A stretch of DNA of 64,000 bases from Desulfovibrionaceae bacterium (GTDB lineage: Bacteria; Desulfobacterota; Desulfovibrionia; Desulfovibrionales; Desulfovibrionaceae), in contig JAFGBU010000010.1 of NCBI GenBank assembly GCA_016932995.1, positions 62,001 through 126,000 on the forward strand, in the 5' to 3' direction. The notes beneath the pieces were generated by a model. It saw nothing but the letters and a program-made list of their open reading frames with translations. It had not been told where the DNA came from and searched no databases. Shown here one piece after another: positions 9,098 to 17,676 of the stretch; position 1 is the stretch's first letter; every line of letters begins with the position of its first letter. A program made the position numbers and the translations under genes.

Positions 9098-10318
9098 TCA
9101 TAATATTTCATTCGGCACGCAGTACCAGACCGTTTCGCCAAAGCCTATGTAATAGTGGCCTATGTAGTGCGTGTACTGCTTGAGGTTTTGTATCAAGAAA
9201 AGTGGTATTTCAACCATGTCCTTCTTGCTGTGATAGATCGATATCGCCAGCTGCGGCCTGTGCTTAAGTATGGTCTTGTAGGCCCCTTGTATGGCGTTCA
9301 TCTCCGCGCCCTCTATGTCCAGCTTTATGAAGTCGACCTTGCCTATGCCCCTCTCCTGGACGTAACTGTCCAGATCGCAGGCCTTGACCTTGATCCCTGA
9401 CTCGGCGAAGTCCCTGCTGACGTTCGCCCCGTCGTATCCCTGGCCGTACAGCCAGAGGTTTTCCCGGCAGTCCCAGAGGGCGTAGGGCTCTATGCAGTAT
9501 GCGCCCTCGAAGCGCTCAAGGCAGGGGCTCTTTATCTCCTCGAACTTGGCCCTGTCCGGCTCGAACCCGATGACCCTTGAGCCCGAGGGCGTGCGTTCGA
9601 GAAAGTTGCAGGTGTCCTGGCCGTCGAACACCCCGCCCTCAATGACCGTCTTCATTTTTGAAAAGTCAACGTGATCCAGGTAGTGCCTGTGCAGGGACAC
9701 GTTTGCGAAATGGAGTATGACCTTGGTGCTTGCCTCAAGAAAGTCCCTTTCCTTCTTGGTATAGGCGTACAGCCACTTGTTGTTGTAAAGCCCGTCCACC
9801 TCTTGGTTGTATTGCTCGATGATCCCGCTATAGGGCTCGAAGTTTCCGAAGTGGCAGTCCATCAGCGCCCTGTAGAATATCCTGTCCGAATCAAGCTTGA
9901 GGCTTGAGGCAATGATCCCGACCTTTTCCTCGGCCTCAAGCCGCTCGTCGTCCGAGCAGCGGAGCACTCCGAATATGTTCGCGATCCTGTGGACCACGTA
10001 GTTGTCGATGCCCAAGCCCTTCAGCCTGTCGATGATCTCCGGGAAGGCGTGCGAGCAGATGATTATGGCCTCAAAGGCCGCGCTGCTCTCCTTGAGCCGG
10101 TCCACCTGGACCACGGGAAGGCCGTTGAAGGTCCCGGATTTGAAGGAGTCGATGAAAAAGCAGACCCTTGCGCCCGGCAGCCTGTCTCTGATCAGGTTGT
10201 GGACGCGAATTCCCCTTTCGCCGGTCCCGTACAGGGCATAGACGCCGTTCTCGGGCAGCCCGTAAAGGTCGTCCCCGACGACCAGGCCCGGGGGCAAGCG
10301 ATCCTCTACTCGGCACAT
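9098..10318 (-). CDS. FkbM-family methyltransferase with N-terminal Rossmann accessory domain
   Basis: The 406-residue product starts at the ATG at 10318, with GGGA upstream. Residues about 27-115 are the locus accessory domain (VYALYGTGERGIRVHN, CFFIDSFKSGTFNGLPVV, AIIICSHAFPEI). The C-terminal half is an FkbM methyltransferase: VIEGGVFDGQDT is the SAM-binding region and DFIKLDIEGAEMNAIQGA is the family signature. FkbM enzymes O-methylate sugars or polyketides. Codon use is visibly more A/T-rich than in region 2 genes (TAT, AAA, TTT frequent), which could mark transfer. The 37-residue gene starts 25 nt downstream. Confidence 0.85.
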   Translation of the reverse strand: MCRVEDRLPPGLVVGDDLYGLPENGVYALYGTGERGIRVHNLIRDRLPGARVCFFIDSFKSGTFNGLPVVQVDRLKESSAAFEAIIICSHAFPEIIDRLKGLGIDNYVVHRIANIFGVLRCSDDERLEAEEKVGIIASSLKLDSDRIFYRALMDCHFGNFEPYSGIIEQYNQEVDGLYNNKWLYAYTKKERDFLEASTKVILHFANVSLHRHYLDHVDFSKMKTVIEGGVFDGQDTCNFLERTPSGSRVIGFEPDRAKFEEIKSPCLERFEGAYCIEPYALWDCRENLWLYGQGYDGANVSRDFAESGIKVKACDLDSYVQERGIGKVDFIKLDIEGAEMNAIQGAYKTILKHRPQLAISIYHSKKDMVEIPLFLIQNLKQYTHYIGHYYIGFGETVWYCVPNEIL

Positions 10319-10413
10319 TTTCAATCCCTTAATGAACGGTTTCGCACAGTCCTGCCGGGCTCAAAAGGTTCTCAGACATAAGTGTTGCAACTATCAGGCC
10401 GGGCCGATCAGGG

Positions 10414-11472
10414 TCATCTCTTGTGAAAGAGCAGGCAGGCGATGTCCGGGCTCTCATCCAGCGAGGCCTCGACCGGCTGCGGGTACGGCTCTCCGAGCCC
10501 GAACCCCTCCCCGGAGTACAGGGCGTAGTAGCGCTCCTCGACCAGGTCCCAGGAGAACTCGACGGGCCAGCCCATAGCCATGTCGTAAGAGAACACCCGG
10601 GTTATCCAATTGAAGTCCGGGGAGTAGAGAACGCTCTGCTCGTGCCTGTGGATGTCGTCTATGGAGTAGTGCCTGTTGAACGGCATGGTGATGAGCACAT
10701 GGCCGCCAGGCTTGCAGGACAGGTCCATGTTCACCAGCGCGGCCTTGTAGTCCTGGACGTGCTCCAACACGCTCACGCAGGTCACGAGGTCAAAGGAGTG
10801 GTCGTAAGAGGTGACCTGGATGTCCTCGTTGTGCACATAGCAGGCCGGATTGTTCTGGGCCTCGGCATTGCAGTCTATGGCCCTGACCTTTGCGTTGCCC
10901 CGCTCCATGAGCGAGGGCAGGCAGGACTCGCCGGTGCCCACATCGAGTATCCGGCGCGGGTAGTATTTGGCCAGGCAGTTGAAGACAAAGGCGTACTCGG
11001 CAAAGCGCTCCGAAAAGTACTCGTTGACGATGGTGAACATGGTGACCGCGTCCTTGTACAGATAGACGCGGACCCCGCCGAACCCCGCGGCCACCAGATC
11101 CTCGGTTATGGCCTTGTAATGACGCGGGCTTGAGCAGATGAACACATAGTCCAGGGACGCCAGCCTGCCCCTGTCCGCGGGCCCTGCCGGGTTGAGGTAG
11201 GGCAGGGAGCCGAGGGAGTTGGTCGGCCTTTCCCTGTCTATTACATATTCAAAGCGAACCCCCGGGACCCTGGCCAGGCACTCGTAGACAATGGTCGCCG
11301 CGCCCTTGGCCCCCCAGATGGCCACCCGGGCGCCCGGCTTGATGTTCTCCTTCAAGAACCGGTCGATCCTGTCCGTGATGGCGGTGAAGTTCTTGTACAG
11401 GTCGGCGCTGATCCTGGTGAACCAATCATAGGGGATGTCGATGCACAGGGGCTTCTTGTCCGTCGTTTTCAT
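10414..11472 (-). CDS. SAM methyltransferase with N-terminal accessory domain
   Basis: The 352-residue product starts at an ATG after GGGAGA. Residues about 46-135 resemble the accessory Rossmann unit (ARVAIWGAKGAATIVYECL, FEYVIDRER, YVFICSSPRHYKAI). From residue 170 on there is a class I methyltransferase core: RRILDVGTGESCLPSL (motif I), AIDCNAEAQ (acidic end of beta 2), SFDLVTCVSVLEHVQDY and KPGGHVLITMPF. The SAM-binding assignment is firm. The substrate is unknown but is presumably a glycan or lipid-linked sugar, given that it lies between two SGNH modules. It is followed by 95 nt without a gene before the FkbM gene. Confidence 0.8.
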   Translation of the reverse strand: MKTTDKKPLCIDIPYDWFTRISADLYKNFTAITDRIDRFLKENIKPGARVAIWGAKGAATIVYECLARVPGVRFEYVIDRERPTNSLGSLPYLNPAGPADRGRLASLDYVFICSSPRHYKAITEDLVAAGFGGVRVYLYKDAVTMFTIVNEYFSERFAEYAFVFNCLAKYYPRRILDVGTGESCLPSLMERGNAKVRAIDCNAEAQNNPACYVHNEDIQVTSYDHSFDLVTCVSVLEHVQDYKAALVNMDLSCKPGGHVLITMPFNRHYSIDDIHRHEQSVLYSPDFNWITRVFSYDMAMGWPVEFSWDLVEERYYALYSGEGFGLGEPYPQPVEASLDESPDIACLLFHKR

Positions 11473-11490
11473 TGTCTTTCTCCCAACCGG

Positions 11491-12756
11491 TTATGGTTGC
11501 TGCCCAGGCAGGGCCGATGGGCCCGGCTGGAGCAGTCCCCTTTGCACGAGCTCCGAGGCAAGGGCCCTGGCGATGTCCTGGGCAAAGGCCGCGGTGTAGT
11601 GGCAGGAGTCCAGGTACAGGTTCTCGGCCCGGTCCTGCTGCATGTCCGCCAGGGATATGAAGTTCGGCCTTTCAAGGCCCTGCTCGGCCATGATCTCGAA
11701 CAGCACCGGGTAGCCCCTGCCCGAGCGCTCCTGGCCCATCAGCCCGTGGCCCGCCTTCTTGAGGATCTGGTAGGGCGCGTGGTGGCGCAGGTCGTAGTTG
11801 TAGCCGGGCACCGGCTGGAGCGCGAACACGGCCCGGACCCCGAAGGCCTCGGACACGGCCTCGATCTCGCGCTGGTTGTGCACAAGCCGCCTGGAGACCT
11901 TCTCGTAAACGGCCCTGTCCAGCGCAACGTCCGTGTGGTAGGCCGTCTGTCCCGCGGCCTTTTTCATGACCAGGGCCTGCATGGCCCGTTCGAGCAGGAG
12001 CGGAAAGGGCAGGGACTGGAAGAACCTGCGCAGCGCGCCCCACTGGGGCGCGGCGAAGTTCCTGTTGGCCGACCTCTCGCGCTCGATGCGCGACTTCTCG
12101 CCCAGGGCCTCCTGAAAGCAGCCATAGGTCGCGGGCAGGCCCTCGAACATGTAGTAGTCGTTCAGGCCGTGGAAGAACAGGGCCATGTCCGGCCTAAAGC
12201 CCTCGGCGAGCAGCTTGGAGTGCAGTATCTTCTCCTGGGTGGAGAAATAGGCCGAGCATCCGAAGTTGTAGACCCTGACCTCTTTGCCGTGCTCGCTGTT
12301 CAGGCACTCCTGCAGGCGGCTGGCCACGCTCTGCCAGCCGGCCCCGGGATGCAGGGCCGTGGAGCCGCCGTAAAAAAAGATGTTGTAGTGCTTTGCTGTC
12401 GGCGGCCAGGGGCCCTGGTCCCTGCCGACCCTGAACCCGGGCCCGGCGATCTGGAAGTACTTTCCGGCAAAGGCCTTCATCCTGAACTCGACAAAGGGCT
12501 CATGGACCTCGGAGGCCTTGATCCTCTTGGTCTGCTCACGCATATACTCGGCGTACTGCTCTTTGCTCAGGCCGTACCACTCGTGCACCCTGTCCCTGGC
12601 CTCGGGGTCGGCCCTCAGGTCGTCGAGCGCGTAGCCAAGCTCGGTCTTTCTGCTCAGCCAGGCGCTGGCCCGGGGAAAGGCGAGCCGGGCCAGGACGTTC
12701 AGGAGCACAAAGAAGGCCAGCGCCAGGGCCAGGACATTCACGGCGTTCTCAAGCAT
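11491..12756 (-). CDS. Membrane-anchored SGNH/GDSL-type hydrolase (paralogue B)
   Basis: The 421-residue product uses the ATG at 12756, 11 nt after the small-gene stop. The Shine-Dalgarno is poor and an upstream TTG at 12774 is an alternative. Residues about 5-28 are a hydrophobic anchor. FYGGSTA carries the block I serine (Ser132), FFHGLND is block III (197-200) and LDSCH is block V (Asp383, His386). It matches paralogue A along most of its length, including VYNFG, STQEKIL and NYDLR. It is probably a periplasmic carbohydrate esterase or acyltransferase partner of the small membrane protein encoded immediately upstream. Confidence 0.75.
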   Translation of the reverse strand: MLENAVNVLALALAFFVLLNVLARLAFPRASAWLSRKTELGYALDDLRADPEARDRVHEWYGLSKEQYAEYMREQTKRIKASEVHEPFVEFRMKAFAGKYFQIAGPGFRVGRDQGPWPPTAKHYNIFFYGGSTALHPGAGWQSVASRLQECLNSEHGKEVRVYNFGCSAYFSTQEKILHSKLLAEGFRPDMALFFHGLNDYYMFEGLPATYGCFQEALGEKSRIERERSANRNFAAPQWGALRRFFQSLPFPLLLERAMQALVMKKAAGQTAYHTDVALDRAVYEKVSRRLVHNQREIEAVSEAFGVRAVFALQPVPGYNYDLRHHAPYQILKKAGHGLMGQERSGRGYPVLFEIMAEQGLERPNFISLADMQQDRAENLYLDSCHYTAAFAQDIARALASELVQRGLLQPGPSALPGQQP

Positions 12757-12767
12757 CGCTAGGTCGG

Positions 12768-12881
12768 CTACCAAAAGGGGTAGATGTTGTTCTTGTTCGC
12801 GTTCCTGGTGCGCCTGGCGCGCAAAAAGGCCCAGGCCCCGACGGCCGCGACGAGCATTGCGCAGGCTATGACGTACTTCAT
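12768..12881 (-). CDS. Small single-pass membrane protein, 37 residues (member B)
   Basis: The ATG at 12881 overlaps the upstream glycosyltransferase stop as ATGA, with GAGGGTG before it, so translation is probably coupled. The product has a hydrophobic helix (KYVIACAMLVAAVGAWAFL), a basic stretch (RARRTR) and the ending NANKNNIYPFW. Member A (8959-9072) is also 37 residues long with the same order: helix, basic patch, N-[DN]-I-Y-P-[VF]-aromatic tail. An SGNH hydrolase gene follows after 11 nt. I recognise no family. The function is unknown, but the context suggests a partner or regulator of the hydrolase at the inner membrane. Confidence 0.8.
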   Translation of the reverse strand: MKYVIACAMLVAAVGAWAFLRARRTRNANKNNIYPFW

Positions 12882-14236
12882 GTCACCCTCGCGTGCTTGG
12901 CACGGCTTGCCCGGGTCTCTGGCCGGGGCGGGGGTCCGCCGCCAAGGCCCGCGTCGGCCGTGTCCATGGATTTCACCGGCTGCCGGCCGGCCTCGGCGTC
13001 AAGGGCCTGGTCGAGCAGGTCCTTGACCATGCGGCTGTTGAACCTGTCCCTGTATGCTTCGAGGTTCGCGCACAGCCGCCCGTAGTCGCAGCCCCTGGCC
13101 AGGTCCACGACCCGGTCCAGGTCGTTCAGCTCGTAGGACAGGCCGAAGCCGTTTCCGACCACGGTCTCGTGGATGTAGGGGGCCTTGGTGTGCACCAGGA
13201 TGGGCAGCCCGGCCTCGACGTAGCTGAATATCTTGGTGGCCATGTTGATGGCGAAGTGGTCCGGGTTGTAGCTCGACTCGGGTATGTTCTCCCAGTAGAC
13301 GGCGAAGTCCTGGGTCGATATCTTCGCCGGCAGATCGAAGAACGGCACGCCCTTTTCAAAGGAGAAGTTCGGGTAAGTGTCCTGAAAGTCCATGTACCGC
13401 CTGTGCTCGTCCCAGAACATGTTGCGCGCGTTCTGGTTGACCACGAAGGTCAGCTCGCCCTGGTTGGCGCACACCGAGTGGATCAGGGGGTCCATGACGT
13501 GGTTCTCGTGTCTTTTGCTCACCGCGATGTGGTAGGGGATGATCCCGCCCGCGAAGACCAATTTGGGCGGCCTGTCCCCGCGATACCCGCCGCAGTCCTG
13601 GAACAGCTCGACCTCGGGCAGGCTGTGCACCAGCCAGTCCGGGGTCTCGAAGCCCCAGTCCGCGCGCATCTTGTCCACGCCCCAGCCGGGCATCTTGTGG
13701 ACAATGGCCGAGGCCTCGGAAAGGATGCGCGCCTCGAGCCGGCACTCGAAGCCGAAGGGATCCCGGCTCATGTAGTAGAGCGAGTCGTTGATGTCGACGA
13801 CCGCCCTTGCGCCGGTCCTGGCCGCGGCCTCCACGGCGATCGCGCCGTTTATCAGCGGCTGGATGACCGAGGACACGGCCCAGGGCCCGGCCGAGGACAA
13901 AATGTCGTAGAGCTCGGTGTAGTCCTCGACCTCGTAGCACTGGTCGAAAAAGCGCTCGGGATTGTGGTCCCGGCGCACGCAGCAGCCGATGAAGGTCAGA
14001 TAGTACTGCCCGCTGCGCCTAAGGGCCCAGGCCTTTTTGCAGACCGCGGGCTGGAGGTAGTAGGAGTTGAAGACCACGTGCCTCTTGCCGTCCACCAGGC
14101 GCTGGTCCAGGTGCCCGGGCCTGGTCCGGTAGACTAGACCCTCCCGGCCCCTGGGCATGGGGGCCTCGAGGTAGGTCTTTTGAAGGTAGCGCCTCTGGTC
14201 CGCGTCCAGCCAGTGGAAACGTTCGGTCTCGTTCAT
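12878..14236 (-). CDS. Glycosyltransferase-like protein (GT-B type)
   Basis: The 452-residue product starts at the ATG at 14236 behind GGGGGAGGAC, 11 nt after the upstream stop. Open frame before this start is an extension without support. ARAVVDINDSLYYMSRD lies early, and a C-terminal Rossmann half is suggested by KLVFAGGIIPYHIAV followed by MATKIFSYVEAGLPILV, a pattern frequent in GT4-like transferases. Near the end the protein becomes proline- and arginine-rich (GGGPPPRPETR), probably a disordered tail. Its last codons overlap the 37-residue gene. It likely adds a sugar in the cytoplasm; the donor is not identifiable. Confidence 0.65.
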   Translation of the reverse strand: MNETERFHWLDADQRRYLQKTYLEAPMPRGREGLVYRTRPGHLDQRLVDGKRHVVFNSYYLQPAVCKKAWALRRSGQYYLTFIGCCVRRDHNPERFFDQCYEVEDYTELYDILSSAGPWAVSSVIQPLINGAIAVEAAARTGARAVVDINDSLYYMSRDPFGFECRLEARILSEASAIVHKMPGWGVDKMRADWGFETPDWLVHSLPEVELFQDCGGYRGDRPPKLVFAGGIIPYHIAVSKRHENHVMDPLIHSVCANQGELTFVVNQNARNMFWDEHRRYMDFQDTYPNFSFEKGVPFFDLPAKISTQDFAVYWENIPESSYNPDHFAINMATKIFSYVEAGLPILVHTKAPYIHETVVGNGFGLSYELNDLDRVVDLARGCDYGRLCANLEAYRDRFNSRMVKDLLDQALDAEAGRQPVKSMDTADAGLGGGPPPRPETRASRAKHARVT

Positions 14237-14247
14237 GTCCTCCCCCG

Positions 14248-15321
14248 TCAGGCCGGCTGCGCCACGCGCTGGCCGACCCGGTCCACGATTTCCTCGAATA
14301 TGGCCCGCAAATCGTAGCGGTACTCCCAGTCCGGGTAGTGGCTGCGGAACTTTCCCACGTCGCTGACCCACCAGATGTGGTCGCCGATGCGGTTGGCCTC
14401 CTGGTAGGTGTGGTTGAACGGCCTGCCGGTCAGCTCCTCGCAGAGCGCTATGGCCTCGAGCATGGAGCAGTTGGAGTGCCGGCCGCCGCCCGCGTTGTAG
14501 ACCTCGCCCGGCCGCGGCCTCTGGATGTACTCCCAGAACATGGCGATCAGGTCCGCGGCGTGGATGTTGTCGCGCACCTGCTTGCCCTGGTACCCGAAGA
14601 CCGTGTACGGCGCGCCGCACAGCCCGCACTTGATGAGATAGGCCAAAAACCCGTGCAGCTGGGCCCCGGAGTGGTCCGACCCGGTCAGGCAGCCGCCCCT
14701 GAAGCAGACCGTGTTCATGCCGAAGTATCGGCCGTACTCCTGGACCATGACGTCCGCGGCCACCTTGGAGGCCCCGAACACGCTGTGGGTGCTGGCGTCG
14801 ATGCCCATGGACTCGTCGATGCCGTTCTCGGCCCAGGGGTGGGCCGGGTCGAGCTCGAAGCGCGTGTCCAGCTCCACGAGCGGCAGCCTGTTGGGCGCGT
14901 CGCCGTAGACCTTGTTCGTGGAGGTGAATATGAACGCGGCCTCGGGGCAGTGCCTCCTGGTCAATTCCAGGAGCAGGACCGTGGCCTGGGCGTTGATGGA
15001 AAAGTCCGTGAGCGGCTCGCGCGCCGCCCAGTCGTGGGACGGCTGGGCCGCGGTGTGGACCACGGCCAGGATGTCCCGGCCGTGGCGCGAAAATATCCGC
15101 TCCATGGCCCCCTGGTCGCGGATGTCCTCGCGCAGGTGGCGATAGCGGCCCACGGTCCTGGCCAAATCATCCACGTTCCAGGCCGTCGAGGCCTCGGGCC
15201 CGAAGAAGTAGCCGCGCATGTCGTTGTCCACGCCGACCACGTCAAGGCCGCGATCGGCCATGAAGCGCACCGTGGCGCTCCCTATCAGGCCCCCGGAGCC
15301 GGTCACAAGGCATACGGACAT
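14248..15321 (-). CDS. CDP-paratose 2-epimerase-like NAD-dependent sugar epimerase
   Basis: The 357-residue product starts at the ATG at 15321, overlapping the upstream TGA by one base, with GGGAGG 8 nt before. The N-terminal [10 protein letters not shown] is the NAD loop. STNKVYGD, the EYGRYFGM region, [15 protein letters not shown] and GKQVRDNIH match the CDP-paratose/tyvelose 2-epimerase-like branch of extended SDRs. The usual YxxxK tyrosine is replaced by phenylalanine (HSVFGASK, Phe182 and Lys186). I believe this occurs in some related proteins but could not verify it. It probably acts on a nucleotide-bound dideoxy or related sugar in the cytoplasm. The substrate is inferred only from similarity. 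Confidence 0.75.
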   Translation of the reverse strand: MSVCLVTGSGGLIGSATVRFMADRGLDVVGVDNDMRGYFFGPEASTAWNVDDLARTVGRYRHLREDIRDQGAMERIFSRHGRDILAVVHTAAQPSHDWAAREPLTDFSINAQATVLLLELTRRHCPEAAFIFTSTNKVYGDAPNRLPLVELDTRFELDPAHPWAENGIDESMGIDASTHSVFGASKVAADVMVQEYGRYFGMNTVCFRGGCLTGSDHSGAQLHGFLAYLIKCGLCGAPYTVFGYQGKQVRDNIHAADLIAMFWEYIQRPRPGEVYNAGGGRHSNCSMLEAIALCEELTGRPFNHTYQEANRIGDHIWWVSDVGKFRSHYPDWEYRYDLRAIFEEIVDRVGQRVAQPA

Positions 15322-16142
15322 CACTCGCCTCCCGCTGCGGCCGGGGCCGCGGCCCGGCGGACCTTCCTGACCAGGGACACGGACTCGTCCAGCAGCCGCG
15401 ACCAGTTGGACGAGGAGTGCACGCCGACCTCGCGGTTCTCGTGGATGCGCACCGAGTACAGGGTCTTTGCCACGTGCCTGAAGCGCGCCCCGCCCATGGC
15501 CAGGCGCAGGTAGAACTCGTGGTCGTTGGCCAGAAAGTCGTTGTCGTACCAGCCGAAGGTCTGATGCAGGCTGCGGCGGTAGAGCTTGGAGACCCCGCAC
15601 AGATACCAGTCCCCGAAGCAGGCCCTGAAGTCGTAGTCCGGGACCTTGAACTCCCTGAGTATCCGGCCCTGGTCGTTGAACACGAACATGTCCGAATAGA
15701 CAAAATCCGCCTCGTCCGCGTCCAGCGGCCGGGCCAGGGTGGAGATCATCTGCGGGTGGCAGATGTCGTCCGAGGCGATGTAGGTGCAGTACTCCCCGGT
15801 GGCGGCCTTGAAGCCCCGGTTGTAGGTCCGGGTCGAGCCCATGTTGCGCTCGTTGTGCAGGACCACGATCTCCCGGCCCTGCTGGGGGTAGCGGTAGTGC
15901 TCGGTCCTTTCGATCTCTCCGGTCTGCTCGTTGTACCCGGAGGCAAAGGAGGTCTTTTCAGCCGCCGCCGCGGCCACGAACTCCTCGATGACCTCCCTGG
16001 TCCGGTCCTTAGAGCAGTCGTTGACGATGATTATCTCCAGGTCCGGGTGGTCCTGGAACATGATCGAGTCCAGGCAGGCCCCGAGGTACCGGGCCTGGTT
16101 GTATGTCGGCACTATGAGCGACACCTTGCCGGTCTTGTCCAT
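15321..16142 (-). CDS. Family 2 glycosyltransferase
   Basis: The 273-residue product starts at the ATG at 16142 immediately after GGAGGGGG. It is a single GT-A domain: [20 protein letters not shown] at the N-terminus, [16 protein letters not shown] (nucleotide-binding acidic residues), [17 protein letters not shown], and ASDD as the metal-binding DxD-like motif. The ending [13 protein letters not shown] is the usual acceptor-site ED/DHE block. It transfers a sugar from a nucleotide donor on the cytoplasmic side of the membrane. An alanine-rich, low-complexity tail closes the protein. It is coupled to the epimerase gene downstream by a TGATG overlap. Confidence 0.85.
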   Translation of the reverse strand: MDKTGKVSLIVPTYNQARYLGACLDSIMFQDHPDLEIIIVNDCSKDRTREVIEEFVAAAAAEKTSFASGYNEQTGEIERTEHYRYPQQGREIVVLHNERNMGSTRTYNRGFKAATGEYCTYIASDDICHPQMISTLARPLDADEADFVYSDMFVFNDQGRILREFKVPDYDFRACFGDWYLCGVSKLYRRSLHQTFGWYDNDFLANDHEFYLRLAMGGARFRHVAKTLYSVRIHENREVGVHSSSNWSRLLDESVSLVRKVRRAAAPAAAGGE

Positions 16143-16162
16143 CTCCCCCTCCGTGCGGATGA

Positions 16163-17668
16163 TCACAGCCGCTCGCGCACCAGCGCGGCGACCTCCTGCC
16201 TGGACCAGGTCCGCGCGCCCGGGGCCGGGGGCTCGAACAGCGCGGGCAGGCCCTTGAAATCGGTTGCGTACATGTCCCTGAAGTTCTCCCGGCGAAAGTT
16301 GGCCTCGAACAGCTCGTGGCCCCGGGTCACGAACACCCCGTTGCCGACCACGAACCGCCTGCGGTCGCCCCGGCTGACGCAGGCGCACTCGCCCGCGAGG
16401 TGGTCCTGCCAGAAGTCCCGGTCCTTGATGTGCGCGCCGTGGCAGATGAACAGGGGCGCGAACCCGGCCCGGTAGAGCTCCTCGTACAGGTACTGGCGGT
16501 CCTTTTCCGGGGACTCGAAGCCGTAGCAGTGGGCGAAGAACAGGCCGTTCTTGTTGAGCTTCATGCGGAACAGCGCCAGGTAGTCCCTGAGGGCCTCGGG
16601 GTTGAACTCCAAGAGGTTGGCGTTCGAGTTGACCAGGTCGAAGCGCGCGTTCGAGGCGGCCAGCGCGCCGAGCTTCCACCACGGGTAGTGGAAGACCGTC
16701 TTCGGGGCGTCCGAGGGGGCCAACGAAAGCCAGAACCGCAACGGATCGTCCGGCCTTATGAACCACTCGCCCTCGGCCTGGTCGTGGACCAGCTGCTGGA
16801 AGCGCTCCTTGAACAGCTGGCGGTTGACCGCGTCCTGCAGGATGTAGAAGCTCTCGCAGCTCTCGGTCAGGGAGTAGTTCTCAAGCCCCGGACGGTTGCG
16901 CAGAAACAGCGCCAGGTAGCCGCACCCGGGCCCGACCTCGAGGATCGATTTGAACCCCGGGGCCAGGCCGTCGAGCTTCTTGTAGACCACGAGCATGGCC
17001 AGCACGGTGTCCAGGGGCAGCAGGAGGCTCCTGCCGGGATAGTGACGCCGCTGGAAGCGCGCCAGCTCGAGGCAGGCCTCGACCAGCGCGCCGAGGTCGG
17101 CCTCGGAAAGCCCGCCCAGCTCCTCCTGGAGGCGCTCGAAGCGGCTTTCCTGCATGGTGTCCAAAAGCTGACGGGTCTCCAGAAAGGTGGTTATCCGGAC
17201 CGGGAAGCCGTAGCGCTCGTAGTGGTCGAGGTTGTGGCGCCGGGCGATCCTCCAGTCGGCCAGGCCGCGCCTGGCCATGGACTCCATGTCCCGGTACCCG
17301 AGCAGGCTCGAACGGTTGTGCAGGATGTGGCTGCCGCTGCTCCTGGACTCGTCCAGGACCGGCAGCCGCTCGTAGACCAGGAACCCGGCTATCCCGGCCT
17401 TGCCGAGACCCATGGCTATCTCCGGATAAAAGGCCGAGGCAATGACCAGGCAGTCCTTTTCAGGGTCGTACTTGGCAATGAAATCCTTGAGGCAAAGGAC
17501 CTCCAGGCCCATGAACCGGCCCGAGGAAAAGGAGTCCACAAAGCAGCCCACCCGGACCCCGGGCCTTTGGCCAAGGGCCTCAAGCAGCTCGGCCCCGCGC
17601 CGGCCCCGGCCGTAGATGCAGACCCTGCGGCCCTCGGGGACCTGGCTCGCGTCGTGGATGAACTTCAT
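16163..17668 (-). CDS. Methyltransferase-like protein with N-terminal accessory domain (tandem paralogue 1)
   Basis: The 501-residue product is taken from the ATG at 17668; a GTG six bases upstream is an alternative. Residues about 13-105 are the accessory unit (RRVCIYGRGRRGAELLEAL, CFVDSFSSGRFMGLEVL, CLVIASAFYPEI). From about 150 on it is homologous to the next upstream gene, with shared HNLDH, GFPVRI, ETRQL-DTMQ, LEVGPGCGYLALF (SAM-binding-like glycine loop), SCESFYILQ and NANLLEFNPEALRDYL. It appears to be a SAM-dependent O-methyltransferase-like protein of the glycan locus. No catalytic residues are known to me, so the activity is inferred from the glycine-rich motif and context. Confidence 0.65.
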   Translation of the reverse strand: MKFIHDASQVPEGRRVCIYGRGRRGAELLEALGQRPGVRVGCFVDSFSSGRFMGLEVLCLKDFIAKYDPEKDCLVIASAFYPEIAMGLGKAGIAGFLVYERLPVLDESRSSGSHILHNRSSLLGYRDMESMARRGLADWRIARRHNLDHYERYGFPVRITTFLETRQLLDTMQESRFERLQEELGGLSEADLGALVEACLELARFQRRHYPGRSLLLPLDTVLAMLVVYKKLDGLAPGFKSILEVGPGCGYLALFLRNRPGLENYSLTESCESFYILQDAVNRQLFKERFQQLVHDQAEGEWFIRPDDPLRFWLSLAPSDAPKTVFHYPWWKLGALAASNARFDLVNSNANLLEFNPEALRDYLALFRMKLNKNGLFFAHCYGFESPEKDRQYLYEELYRAGFAPLFICHGAHIKDRDFWQDHLAGECACVSRGDRRRFVVGNGVFVTRGHELFEANFRRENFRDMYATDFKGLPALFEPPAPGARTWSRQEVAALVRERL

Positions 17669-17676
17669 GCCCACGG

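Noticed and set aside
14237-14629. In-frame extension before the glycosyltransferase start at 14236
   Set aside because: It overlaps the epimerase gene (stop at 14248) and reads as shadow sequence; GGGGGAGGAC marks the true start.
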